The notes beneath the pieces are model-generated. The model was not told where the DNA came from and made no database searches. It saw nothing but the letters and a program-made list of their open reading frames with translations. Source: Isoetes taiwanensis (taxonomy: Eukaryota; Streptophyta; Lycopodiopsida; Isoetales; Isoetaceae). From it: a stretch of DNA of 64,000 nt. Location: contig JAJEKV010000039.1 in assembly GCA_021234155.1 (NCBI GenBank), forward strand, positions 9,129,077-9,193,076. Reading direction: 5' to 3'. Every line of letters begins with the position of its first letter. Positions within the stretch are counted from its first letter, which is position 1. Both the position numbers and the translations under genes were made by a program. Positions 22,083 through 31,226 of this stretch are shown here, piece after piece.

Positions 22083-22182
22083 ATTTTACGCCTCAAAGTT
22101 CCTACATTTTTTCCTTCCTTCATACGACGATTTGTTAAGAAGGCTTGTGTTTGGATGGTTTGATCCATTCCGAAATCTTGGT

Positions 22183-22264
22183 GAGCGTGATTTATATTCA
22201 TCAATGTTAGATGTTTAGTTTCGCAATTCCTAACTTACTAAAAGACTCCGCCTTTTGTTCTCAG
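22183..22264 (+). other. Candidate 5' UTR intron of gene B
   Basis: AATCTTG is followed by the donor GTGAGC (about 22181). The acceptor TTTTGTTCTCAG ends at about 22264 and is followed by AAAGCATCTCAG. Spacing from the TATA box is consistent with a leader intron. It is inferred from splice-site shape only. Confidence 0.35.
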
Positions 22265-22430
22265 AAAGCATCTCAGAAAGGAGGACACGGAGACCTCGTA
22301 ATTAAAACCAAAAGCAGAGGACTAAGGTCTGCGAATCGAAAAGCCTCGGAATTAAAACCACAAGCATAGTCCTCCTTCCAATTTTTTCTAACTCAAGGTT
22401 AGTTTTCATTTAGTTTTGGGTATCATCTCA

Positions 22431-22505
22431 ATGGCGAGGTTTAATCCAAGAAGACAAGCTTTTGCATTTGCTCGAGGCGAGGAAGCAGATGATGTTTATG
22501 AAACC
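22431..22505 (+). CDS. First coding exon of plus-strand gene B
   Basis: ATGGCGAGG opens MARFNPRRQAFAFARGEEAD, continues for 25 codons and stops at the donor-like ACC|GTAATA (22506). It is the first ATG after promoter module 2 with a clean frame. Later gene B exons lie downstream among repeats. The order is clear but exact splicing is not. Confidence 0.4.
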
Positions 22506-22710
22506 GTAATAGTTTTTATAAACTTCATCCGCTTCTTTTGTTTCGAAAAGTAAATTCTTGAGTTTCTCTTCCTGAATTAATCATGCTATTGCATGCAAGT
22601 TTCTAAGTGTAGTAGAAAGCATTACAAAAATCTGAAAGATAATATTTGAAACACGCTAAGCGTGTTTTATGCTAACCTTAGCCTTCAACATGAATACGAC
22701 GCCGGCACTT

Positions 22711-22856
22711 CCGTGATAGAGGAGAAAAAAGCGCACAGACAGATAGATAAGTAGATAAAGCCGGCAATTATTTAGCGTGTAAATAATTGCCTGGCCTTTA
22801 TCTATTTACTTATCTATCTGTACAGTTTTTTTTTTCTCCCTCTCTGCTGAATGCAC
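22711..22856. repeat. Foldback (hairpin) with about 65-bp arms
   Basis: The left arm 22711-22774 (CCGTGATAGAGG...ACAGATAGATAAGTAGATAA...CAATTATTTA) is the reverse complement of 22780-22856 (TAAATAATTGCC...TATCTATCTGT...CTCTCTGC...GCACG). A 5-base GCGTG loop separates them. The arms carry parts of the ACGCC/GCGTG motif at their outer ends. The structure could be a small MITE inside an intron. Confidence 0.8.
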
Positions 22857-23049
22857 GCCGAGCGTGTATAGTTTTTCCTATATAGCGGTTTACACCGAAG
22901 GCAAAACAATTTTTATCCCTACTTTCAACTTTCACGCTAAACACGGGCGTGTCTCTTAGTTTCTAAGTTTTAAATAAATAAATATAACACGCCAGCGTGA
23001 ATACCGATACTCGGCCACTTCCTATTGCCATTGATAGATGCCGTGTTAC

Positions 23050-23590
23050 ATTAATCACCCGGTTGGTGACGAAGATGCATTGGAATTACATTTGGGCCAA
23101 AGAATCACACAACCCGGCCCAGTTTCGGCTCCAACCTCCAACCGGTTGAAGCTAGCGAGCAGAGCACCGGCCCATTTGAGCACGATCTTGCAACCCCGCA
23201 AGATTTGGATCAAGTAATGATGATGGCGGCAGAGCGCCAGTGGCAATGATAACTCCGGGCTCGAGGCCCTTGCAATCTCAATCTCGGAGGCTGGCCCTCT
23301 TATTCGATCACTTCGATCATGCAAGACATGCATTGATCGAGAGTGAATCTCGTGATCCGCCACCGAGATTCAAAATGAGGAGCGTTTTCTTAGTGGTTAG
23401 CCTCTATGCCCCGATGCCCCAACACGAACCACTACCACAAAGTGCGGTATACGATGCAATGGAGATGGCTCAACCAATGGAACCACTACCGCAGGCGCTA
23501 TAACGATGCATTGGAGGTTCAACCAATGGAGCAGCGGAGCAAAGTGAGGAGTGGTGTGGAGGTGGAGCAAAGGGGGAGGTGGAGCTAGAG
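23050..23590 (+). pseudogene. Gene B fragment, no domain recognised
   Basis: Plus-strand pieces read HPVGDEDALELHLGQRITQP (from 23056) and later RDPPPRFKMRSVF. They are followed by a Gln/Met/Pro-rich segment in which MEPLPQ-like phrases recur (23400-23560). Frame changes occur every 60-150 bp. Codon composition is coding-like, but the protein is not recognisable. It is followed by an AT-rich, intron-like stretch (23690-24400). Confidence 0.3.
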
Positions 23591-24399
23591 CCCCGGTGTT
23601 TTTGCCGGAGTTTTACCTGACGGTTCACTATGCCCGCCTATGGAAATGGGAGTATCGATAGCCCAGCCTACTCAATAGACCGGGCTTGAAACAAGAGTCC
23701 GGGATTTTGTCCGGTTTATCCGCTTTATCCAGATTATATACAATTGTACACTTTTTCCAATGAATACAACAAATTTTGTCTACTTCTATATTTCTACAAA
23801 GGTAATACATGTTACATACCTTTTTAAGCGGTTTCTTGGCCATGCAACAAATGTTCCAACACTTTCTCCAACCGTATCCCCAGGGTGTCTGCGAGGTAAA
23901 GCTTCATCCATAGCGCAAAAGATTAATCATCAGAACTCCTGGACATACTTATCCCCGAGCGGAATTCCATGACGGTTCTGACGGATCGATGGAGTCGACC
24001 TTGCATAATCCTACTTTCCTTTTCTGATTTGTAGTTAACATGAAACATTCATCTTCGATTAATCGGTAAAATTGCTATTCAGACACCTACTATTGGAAAT
24101 TAATGTTCAAGCTATTGAATGAGATGAGTACCGCAATTCAGAGCCATTCTTGAGAAGCTGATTTGAGAAGTCAAGGCGCTTATGGAAACTCCGGGCGGCG
24201 GGAAAATTGAATTAGAAGAAAGATTAGGTTAACTACGTTTAGGTAAGGATAAATTTGGCGGGATACTTTTGGGTAGATTGGTTTTAAAAACTTAATGAAA
24301 GAAGCTCATGACGGGTCTTCGCCATTATTATTTGTATGTGTCAAGAATATTTAAAACCGTGATTTTGTGTTTTCTTGAAATTCAAATTTATTTTTCGTC

Positions 24400-24620
24400 T
24401 GTAGTAGAAAAAGCTATTTCTTCGAAATTTCGAAAGGCCAGATCCGGAAACCGACCTTCCGACTCTGTTACTAGGCTTACTCCGGAGATGTCTTCTAAAG
24501 CTTAATCGAGGTCGAGGCGACCGGGGCAGGAAGCGGTGGAAGAGGAATCTCTAAACCCGCTCTTCTCAAGTTTCGTGAGGACGCTGATCGTAATACACGT
24601 AATACACGTAACCCTATTCA
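24400..24620 (+). CDS. Gene B fragment, basic and Glu-containing
   Basis: A frame beginning SSKFRKARSGNRPSDSVTRL (24418) ends at 24505. An overlapping frame continues EVEATGAGSGRGISKPALLK and FREDADRN to about 24610, where GTAACC could be a donor. The two read as one exon with a frame change. No domain is recognised. Confidence 0.25.
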
Positions 24621-25075
24621 AGGTATTTAATTTGCCACAGAATACACACTGTGTGGAGAGTATTATGCTTGCATGAATTTGAGATATTTCCTTGCCTTCA
24701 GATAATATGCTTTGCATGAGTTTGAGTTATTATGCTTTGCATGAATTTTAAGTATTAACATCAGTTAATGCTCTGATTGTCCGTTCTGTAGAACATAATT
24801 TTGCTCTGTTTTATATATAGAATATAGCGGTGTTAGACAGTTGGAGATAGCAATGTTCAATGAGGTTAAATAGTGTGAAATATGGATTCATGAAGGGTAT
24901 GTAGCTTAAAATGTGGATGCAAAATAATTTAGTTTCAAATTAACGCATAGCATGGTCAATAATAGGAGATACCAACACGCCAAGCGTGATTTGTACTAAT
25001 TTAGGTTTAAATGCACGCCAAGCGTGATCTCTTGTTCTGAAAAGTACTCTAAAAAATGCTCATCTTCATTTGCAG

Positions 25076-25260
25076 TGCTCAAGAGGAAGAAAACCCCTAC
25101 TAATTCGGGTTCTAATCCTGCCAAGAAAGCAAGGGCGAGACGACCCGGATGCACTACCATATGATCTCACCTTAGATGATGAAGGCCCGATTCTTATAGC
25201 AACCATCGACCACGCCCGCCTGAAGAGGAAATGGACGAGGGTGTCGAGTGGAAAACGCTG
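25076..25260 (+). CDS. Gene B exon with nuclear-localisation-like sequence
   Basis: The acceptor CATTTGCAG ends at 25075, just downstream of two ACGCCAAGCGTG motifs that lie in the presumed intron. The exon opens LKRKKTPTNSGSNPAKKARA, a classic two-part basic cluster. It then changes frame to an acidic segment (DDEGPILIATIDHARLKRKW) ending at 25261. Confidence 0.35.
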
Positions 25261-25599
25261 ACCTTGCCAAGACAAATGGCAAGCTCGACTTAACTCTCTT
25301 CTCGAGGAAAAAGGAAGGCACAAGATGGCCAAACAAGGGATACTAATCTCTTGTGAGGAAGAGGATGACACCAACCGCAAATTGCTCTTGGAGATTACAC
25401 GGTAGGGAAGAAAGATCCGCTTTCGGACTTACTCCACCGAGAGCTACCGTGATACAAGGATACGCTCATGAAGACAGATGTGAATGGTGAGACATGTTTT
25501 AAGTATGGTTGGCCAACCAATGTAGCGATTACGCCAATATCTATTTGCCAAGGGGTTACAGTGTATGCGTAGAGGCATGTTCACTAAACCGACACCAAG

Positions 25600-26225
25600 T
25601 CACTATTTGCAAAGAAGCTAGGAATTAGCTGACTTGAAAGCTTCTAAAAGGGTCCTAGATCTAGGGAAGAATGTTCAACCTGGGCAGCTTGTCGAAGGCA
25701 TGGAGGCTTCGCTTTTGAGAATGAACAGATGGCCAATTATGCCTAGAGGCCATGAACAAGTGAATAAATACTGTACCGACCATTATCCATTGGGTCTTAA
25801 GGAAAACTTTGCGATCCATGTGAAGTCCCTCATCCGATTCACCAAGCTCCATTTATGTTAGCGGGGAGATATGATCCAAGACATGCCATGGAGATTGTTC
25901 GAGCATGATTAGTAATCCGGTCAAATGCCTATGCCAAACCGGATGTGCTACCTTGGGATATGATCTCGAACAAGCCTACCGTGGTGGACGAACGCCCGTG
26001 AGCTATTATCAAGTGATGATATTAAATATGTCATCATCGACGGGCAGATTCCGTTGAGGCACAAAAGGCCATCATCGGGCGGCGTAACAAACAAGGCCAA
26101 AAAGTGTTCTACAATCACTATGCGATAGGAGGTGTCGATCTTGGATGCCAATACTTCACCGCAGATTTGGTCGAGATTAGTGCAACTTTGAATGAAATGG
26201 GAAGACATTTCTATACAAAAGGTAA
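25600..26225 (+). pseudogene. Gene B fragments, unknown domain
   Basis: Frames include LKASKRVLDLGKNVQPGQLV, VNKYCTDHYPLGLKENFAIH (25634-25861), QKVFYNHYAIGGVDLGCQYF and LVEISATLNEMGRHFYTKG (26090-26220, ending near a GGTAATC donor). These are compact, aromatic-rich and clearly protein-like. I do not recognise the fold. A DNA-binding or nuclease-like domain of the transposon is possible but unsupported. Confidence 0.35.
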
Positions 26226-26250
26226 TCAACCTGGTTTCATAAATTGTATT

Positions 26251-26421
26251 CCGCCAGCGTGCTTTTCAAATCAAACCAATTCCACGCGCAGTTTTGAAAT
26301 CAATCGAATTCACGCGTGTTTTCAAGTCAACCAATTGATTTGAAAACACCGGGCGTGAATTGATTGATTTGAAAACACTGGCGGCGGAATTGGTTTGATT
26401 TTGAAAGCACGCCGGGCGTGG
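26251..26421. repeat. Foldback with about 85-bp arms, built of ACGCC/GCGTG units
   Basis: The left half (GCGTGCTTTTCAAATCAAAC...ACGCGTGTTTTCAAGTCAACC) reverse-complements the right half (GATTTGAAAACACC...GGTTTGATTTTGAAAGCACG). The centre is at about 26336 in CCAATTGATTTG. Each arm contains three spaced GCGTG-type units joined by TTTTCAAATCAA(A)CCAATT linkers. It sits in a presumed intron between gene B exons. Confidence 0.8.
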
Positions 26422-26508
26422 AATTGCATTAGTAACTTTATTCATTTCACGCCAGCGTGATTTTCCTCTTCATCAATTCTATTCAAATCGCGCCCGTGTT
26501 TCTATTCT

Positions 26509-26790
26509 ATGATATTGATTCAATGTCCGTACTATTGCAGTCCATACGTTGAACAACCCGCCACGCCCGTCAACAATGGGTGGAATATGGTTGCCCATTG
26601 CCCCCACCGCATGTATGGGTCAAAGTCCGAGGCATTCAAGCTACCGGAGCGGACTCGCCGCAGAACAATTATACGGGAGAAGAAGAAGACTGCAAGAAAA
26701 TCAAAGAAAAAGGTGGTGATGACATTGCAGATCCTTCCCGAAAAGCTCATCCAGCCAGTCAGAACCAACAGACTCAGATAAGATTGTGTT
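26509..26790 (+). CDS. Gene B fragment, basic region
   Basis: A 97-codon frame starting at 26580 contains MEYGCPLPPPHVWVKVRG and EEEDCKKIKEKGGDDIADPS. The overlapping frame reads RTRRRTIIREKKKTARKSKK, so which frame is real is uncertain. An adjacent intron-like upstream region ends TATTGCAG (about 26541). Confidence 0.3.
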
Positions 26791-26820
26791 TTGTAAGGAG
26801 GCAAAGATGGCTCAAGTGGA

Positions 26821-27316
26821 ATGAATTTCGGGACGCTTTATGCACAAGGGAAGCTGCCAGATACTATGGGTAGGGTGCCTCCTGTTGATGTAAGCATCTT
26901 TGACTTGAATGTGACAGAGATGAGAAAGACTCAGGGGCTAGACGACGCTGAGACCATTTGGGTTTTAGACCAGTGCTTAAAGAAGGAAGTCTTATACAAG
27001 AAGGGTGCTTTCACCAAGGATAGGATGTCCTTCGTTGAGTGCTGCGATTATGTAAAGGATGTACGCGATAATGAAGTCACCTGTAGGAGCCGAGTTACAA
27101 AGGCTATCGGGGGATGTGGCATTATCGAAATTGGATTCGGACAAATACAAGGTCAGTAATGATGACATCAAGAAGTTTGTATTCTGGTCAAAGGACTTCC
27201 TAAAGAATTGGAAGGCTAAAAATACAAAACATAAGGAGACTCTACCCCCTAAGGTACTGGCTGAGTTGAGAAGAAAAGTGGCCCTTGTGAAGAAGATTAC
27301 TGGAGAAGACGATTAA
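26821..27316 (+). CDS. Gene B segment, about 160 codons with one frameshift
   Basis: The first frame starts at 26821 and reads MNFGTLYAQGKLPDTMGRVP, FDLNVTEMRKTQGLDDAETI and GAFTKDRMSFVECCDYVKDV. Near 27065 the coding signal moves to a frame reading SPVGAELQRLSGDVALSKLD, NDDIKKFVFWSKDFLKNWKA and LRRKVALVKKITGEDD, stopping at 27316. It is the best-preserved coding stretch of the plus-strand genes. It is helical and charged, and no family is recognised. The stop could end one gene and leave the HAD part as another. Confidence 0.45.
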
Positions 27317-27847
27317 CGGCCCAAAGATTCGGCCCATTGGGTACAAAGGTCTCTTGCCGATTCAACTTCCGGCCTTAAAAATATATCACTCTTTGTGTTG
27401 GACAAATGGGGGTGGGAGAGGAGATATGGGCATGAACCGGAAGGACTACAAGTAGCTTCTTTACCATTTTGTATAGGATTGACAACCGAGAGGTCCTTCA
27501 CTATTGTCATCGTTTGTCCTTCAGGTGAGTCACATCCGCATGATGCACTATCCGGCCGCTCATGATCCGAGTGCCTCAAAGTTATTAGGGAGGGATGCCT
27601 AATATATGATGTTAAGGATAATGAGTCTGCTAACGTAAGCGGAAGATGGCACATGTGATCTTTATTATGATATCCATGCCGTCGACGAGGAATATGATAT
27701 TGCTAAGGCCAAGGGTGACAATAGCGATTGCATGGGAATGTTTTCTTCTAGATGATCCGCACTTAAGAACTATATTCTTTCATACGGATCGGGATCACGT
27801 AATGTGATGAGTCGAGGAAGAGGATGAGGATCGGGACCCCCTCCTAA

Positions 27848-28242
27848 GTGGGGAAATCAAGTACGAAGCTACAAACTAAGGAGAAGGGCCCCTTAAATAA
27901 AAATGGATTTCCCGCCTATGGTCTTACCCTCGCCGAGGCATTTGCTCCAATTGATACAACCCGCTTGGAGCTTCATGTTGAGGTTATATTGCCCGAGAGG
28001 CTCTTATGGGTGCAAGAAGATGTCACCGCTTTGTGAGTGATGAGCAGGCCAAAGACTTTCTTGAACCATTCCTCATGCATGTGCTTGCCAAGTCTCCTAA
28101 AGGCCCTTATGGCAACCTGAAATCATCAAGAATCAAAAGTCTCGTAGACTTGTCCAATTCAAAGTGGACGTTGTTCTCGGAGAGGGAACTAGTGTCTGCG
28201 GTACCGATAAGGAAAGCAAAGAATGAACAAATAGTCTGCTAA
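27848..28242 (+). CDS. Gene B segment, unknown domain
   Basis: Two overlapping frames give KNGFPAYGLTLAEAFAPIDT, RLELHVEVILPERLLWVQED, then RCHRFVSDEQAKDFLEPFLM, HVLAKSPKGPYGNLKSSRIK and SKWTLFSERELVSAVPIRKA. A frame change occurs near 28010. The region is followed by Asn-rich sequence (about 28380-28500) and ACGCCAGCG/CGCCAAGCGTG motifs, which mark presumed intron. Confidence 0.4.
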
Positions 28243-28781
28243 ACTGGTTGCTCAAAGTAATCTTGTGATGGCGGCGAACTTAGGGAATATCCTTGCCCAC
28301 ATACCGCGGGTGATGCAAGCAACAATAGAGTAGATTCACGGGTTAACAATGAAATAATTGACAGTGGAAACCGAAAAAATGAAGGCAACGGCGGCTCTAG
28401 TGATTCATGTGTTTGCCTAATCAATAGTAAAATAATGTCAATTGTGAAGGACGCAGTGGAACTAATAGAAAATAACAATTCTAACAATGAAGAAGAAGAT
28501 TTAAGATTAAGGGTGCATGAGGGGAGAATGACGCCATGACGGCAGCGTAAAATCAAGATGATAGGTATGGCCTTGCCATGACGAAATAGCGCCACGCCAG
28601 CGGATTTAATTTGTATTACCTTTGAATTAAATCGCGCCAAGCGTGCTTTGATTATTTTTCGTTGTCAAACTAAATCACCTTCGAAGCCGATTTGGTTATG
28701 ACTATTTCAAATCACGCTTGGGGCGTTTGTATTGTTTGTGTTATCGTATCTTGTTGACCGGATACATGTTTGATGTTTCAG

Positions 28782-29393
28782 CTTCCATTGCGTTTCTAAG
28801 AAGGTTGTGGTGTTCGACCTAAACGGAGTCCTTTGCAAGACTTTTCGAAAAAATAAAGTGGCTAGAGAACGGTTTCATCGGACACCAGAGAATCAAACAC
28901 CAAGTGGATCTATCCGCTAAGACTTGAAGGAGATGCTAGGCGAGGCATCCGGGTTATTTCGAGTTGGTATTTGGTCATCCATGGAACTAAGGAACATCAA
29001 GGATACTTTAGAGGCACCGGGGAAATCGTGAGAAATTGGTTGACCCTTTGGGATCGGAACAAATGTGTGAAGTTCACTAATCCCAAGGATCCAACAGCAA
29101 GCCTATCTTCATCAAACACTTGAGTAACATGATGGGCTTAACTTGGTATCGAGAATAAGGATGATATAATCATAGTGGATGATGATGCTCTCAAACAGGC
29201 CCCTGAATCCACCATCTTACGATCCAAAAACTTTGGGATGATGATTTTTCGTGAAGTTTGTGTCTATTATGCATAATTTGGCTATGGGGATGACGATTGG
29301 GTGAAGTGTTAGATTCGCACTTAACTGGATAGAACGGTCGACATGGAACCACACCTTGTTAAATACGTGGAAAAACATGGATTGATCCCTTAA
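28782..29393 (+). pseudogene. FCP1/NIF-type HAD phosphatase-like domain
   Basis: After the acceptor GATGTTTCAG (ends 28781) the frame reads FHCVSKKVVVFDLNGVLCKT, with DLNGV in the position of the HAD nucleophile motif (DxDxT/V; here the second Asp is Asn). An in-frame TAA (28918-28920) interrupts before LGEASGLFRVGIWSSMELRN, the motif II Ser/Thr region in the form typical of FCP1-homology domains. CVKFTNPKDPT, IFIKHLSNMMGLTW and DDIIIVDDDALKQAPESTIL (motif III/IV region) follow in shifted frames. The C-terminus MEPHLVKYVEKHGLIP stops at 29391-29393. FCP1-type enzymes remove phosphate from proteins such as the RNA polymerase II tail. The altered DLNG suggests a non-standard or inactive site. 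It is probably the last exon of the plus-strand gene and captured from a host. Confidence 0.65.
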
Positions 29394-29699
29394 TGTTTTA
29401 TTCGAATATATGATATTTTTGTATGATATTTGTGCCATGTATCGATAATTTCGAGTCTGGAATTGCCTCGCAAATAATACAATTTGTTATTATCAAACCT
29501 AATATTATCATCTATTGAGCAAGCAATATTTGTCTCATCTATGTTAGCAACTTGCTCTTCATTTCTGCATATTTCAATTCGCATATGAAAAGTCACACGT
29601 GAATCGCAACCTTATGTTATTTTTGAAGTCCAAAAAAAAAGATTAAAAAAAACAAAAACCCCCTAGAAGACAATAGCAGGTTGGCGTGATTTTGGAGTT
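29394..29699. other. Right subterminal region of the nested transposon
   Basis: AT-rich with ATATGATATTTTTGTATGAT, an A9/A8 pair at 29632-29653 and TTGGCGTGATTTTGG just inside the right TIR. No ORF is credible. Confidence 0.5.
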
Positions 29700-29730
29700 G
29701 ACATAATCCCAATTTAATTGGATGATGGTT
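29700..29730 (-). repeat. Right terminal inverted repeat
   Basis: Plus strand GACATAATCCCAATTTAATT continues to GATGATGGTT. It is the inverted partner of 17455-17485 and is followed by the GAAG duplication (29731-29734). Confidence 0.9.
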
Positions 29731-30330
29731 GAAGAGCGCCTGTGAGGAGATACTGCTGAAAGTCGTGGAACCAATGTGGTGTTGCCGTGACCAGAAAGAG
29801 TGGAGCGTCAGGAAAGGCGTCTGAGACCCCAGTGGAGGGATCATCTGTGTGGATGCGTGAAAGATAATCCGGGACAACATGAGATTTGCCTGCCTTGTGA
29901 ACAATTTCAAAAGGTGCAAATTCTTGCAGAAGGAGGACCCAACGAGCAATGCGGCCCGTGGGTGTGGATTTGTTGATCAAATAAAGGAGTGCTTGGTGGT
30001 CTACAAAGAATTTGATCTGACTGCCTAAAAGATAGTGACGGAAGCGTTGGACACAGAAAATTAAACCCAAGGCTTCACGCTCGGTGGCAGAGTAGTTGGC
30101 GCCGCGAGAATTGAGTTTCCTACCTGGCATATCTGTTTGGTTTGTCAATGTGCGCATCATATTCTTGAGAAAGAACAGCTCCAATAGCAAACGCCGAGAC
30201 ATCGACATGAACATGAAAGGGCTTGTCCCATTGAGGAGGAACAAGAACCGGGGCCCGAGTAAGCAAGAGCTTCAATCGTTGGAAAAGCAAAGATCCGCCG
30301 GGAATTCTAAGACCGTGGATTCATCACCCG
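29731..30330 (-). pseudogene. Ty3/gypsy RNase H
   Basis: The minus-strand ORF from 30244 contains NYSATEREALGLIFCVQRFR, HYLLGSQIKFFVDHQALLYL and EIVHKAGKSHVVPDYLSRIH, the usual RNase H order of retrotransposon pol. The A-T-E-x-E and D-H-Q-A motifs carry the expected acidic residues. It reads directly into the linker peptide that is cut by the nested transposon at GALP. A frame change separates it from the RT at about 30300. Confidence 0.9.
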
Positions 30331-30394
30331 TGAGTTTATGAATGGGATCCGCAATGGCCGCAAGTCCAGAATGAAGGTGGAGTAATAATTGACC

Positions 30395-31200
30395 TTACCC
30401 AGAAAGAGCGTGTCTCCTTGATATTGGCCGGTGCTTGAGCTTTGAGCACACAACCGATTTTGGCAGATCCGTGGTGATACCGCTGGTTGACACAACGTGT
30501 CCTAAAGTAACACCCGAAGTGACGCAAAAGGTGCATTTCTCGGGATTGAGACTAATGCCGGACTCATCACATTTCTGAAAGACTAGTTCCAATTTATCCA
30601 AATGGTCAGCCATGGAACTGTAGGCAGAGAAGTCATCTTGAAAAATTTGCAAAAAAGGATTATTCTTCATAAAATCATGAAAAACTGAGAGCATGATACG
30701 TTGAAACGTGGATGGAGAGTTTGATAATCCAAAAGGAACCACCTTGTAGGCAAAAGTGCCCCACGGGGTGGTGAAAGTAGTCTTGAGTTGATCAGATTCT
30801 TTGATTGAGATCTGATTGTAGCCAGAAAAACCATCCATGAAGGAGTACATCTCATGTCCAGCAACCTCTTCCAGAACCTGGTCTGTGAAGGGAAGTGGAA
30901 AATGATCACGCTCCGTGGCCTGATTGAGCTTTCGGTAGTCTACGCAAACGCGGATCTTACCATTGTATTTGAGTGCAATGACGATGGGGCTCACCCATTC
31001 AGAATGTTTGACCTCATAGATCAAACCTGCAGCAAGGAGTTTGTCAATTTCCGCCTTGACGCGATCACGGTAATTGGGGTTGAGCCGGTACTGTCGTTGC
31101 TAGACTGGACGTGCATCAGACTTGGTAGGAATAGTGAGTTCCCCCAAGATTTTGTTGATCCCCCGAAGATCTCTGTAGCTCCAGGCAAAAATGTGTTTGA
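30395..31200 (-). pseudogene. Ty3/gypsy reverse transcriptase
   Basis: The 209-codon ORF from 31024 shows SEWVSPIVIALKYNGKIRVC, VDYRKLNQATERDHFPLPF, MDGFSGYNQISIKESDQLKT, VPFGLSNSPSTFQRIM, then LQIFQDDFSAYSSMADHLDK where a YxDD box is expected, and LNPEKCTFCVTSGVTLGHVV. The catalytic DD pair is present, but the usual Tyr/Phe-Met/Val is Phe-Gln. The LxLNPEKCxFxVxxGxxLGH phrase fits the Tat/Athila branch. The frame shifts at about 30430 before the thumb. Upstream, in another frame, a peptide leads in at about 31100. Confidence 0.9.
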
Positions 31201-31226
31201 ACTTTTTGAAGAGCGTGGACGACCTG

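Larger units (their letters stand above)
17455..29730. mobile_element. 12.3 kb TIR DNA transposon nested in the gypsy element
   Basis: Its ends are inverted repeats of 31 bp differing at only two positions. The left is 17455-17485, beginning AACCATCATTCAATTAAATTGG. The right is 29700-29730, whose reverse complement begins AACCATCATCCAATTAAA. A 4-bp GAAG lies outside both ends. The host gypsy ORF resumes precisely across the site, which shows a clean insertion. Inside are a minus-strand transposase-like gene (left third) and plus-strand spliced gene pieces (right two thirds), separated by a promoter region near 20.6-20.95 kb. The element also holds foldbacks and many ACGCC/GCGTG palindromes. 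The ends are not CACTA, and the 4-bp duplication excludes Mutator (9 bp) and hAT (8 bp). Superfamily is not assigned. Confidence 0.85.

Noticed and set aside
17455-29730. CACTA, Mutator or hAT assignment for the nested transposon
   Set aside because: The termini are AACCATCAT, not CACTA. The duplication is 4 bp, whereas Mutator makes about 9 bp and hAT 8 bp.
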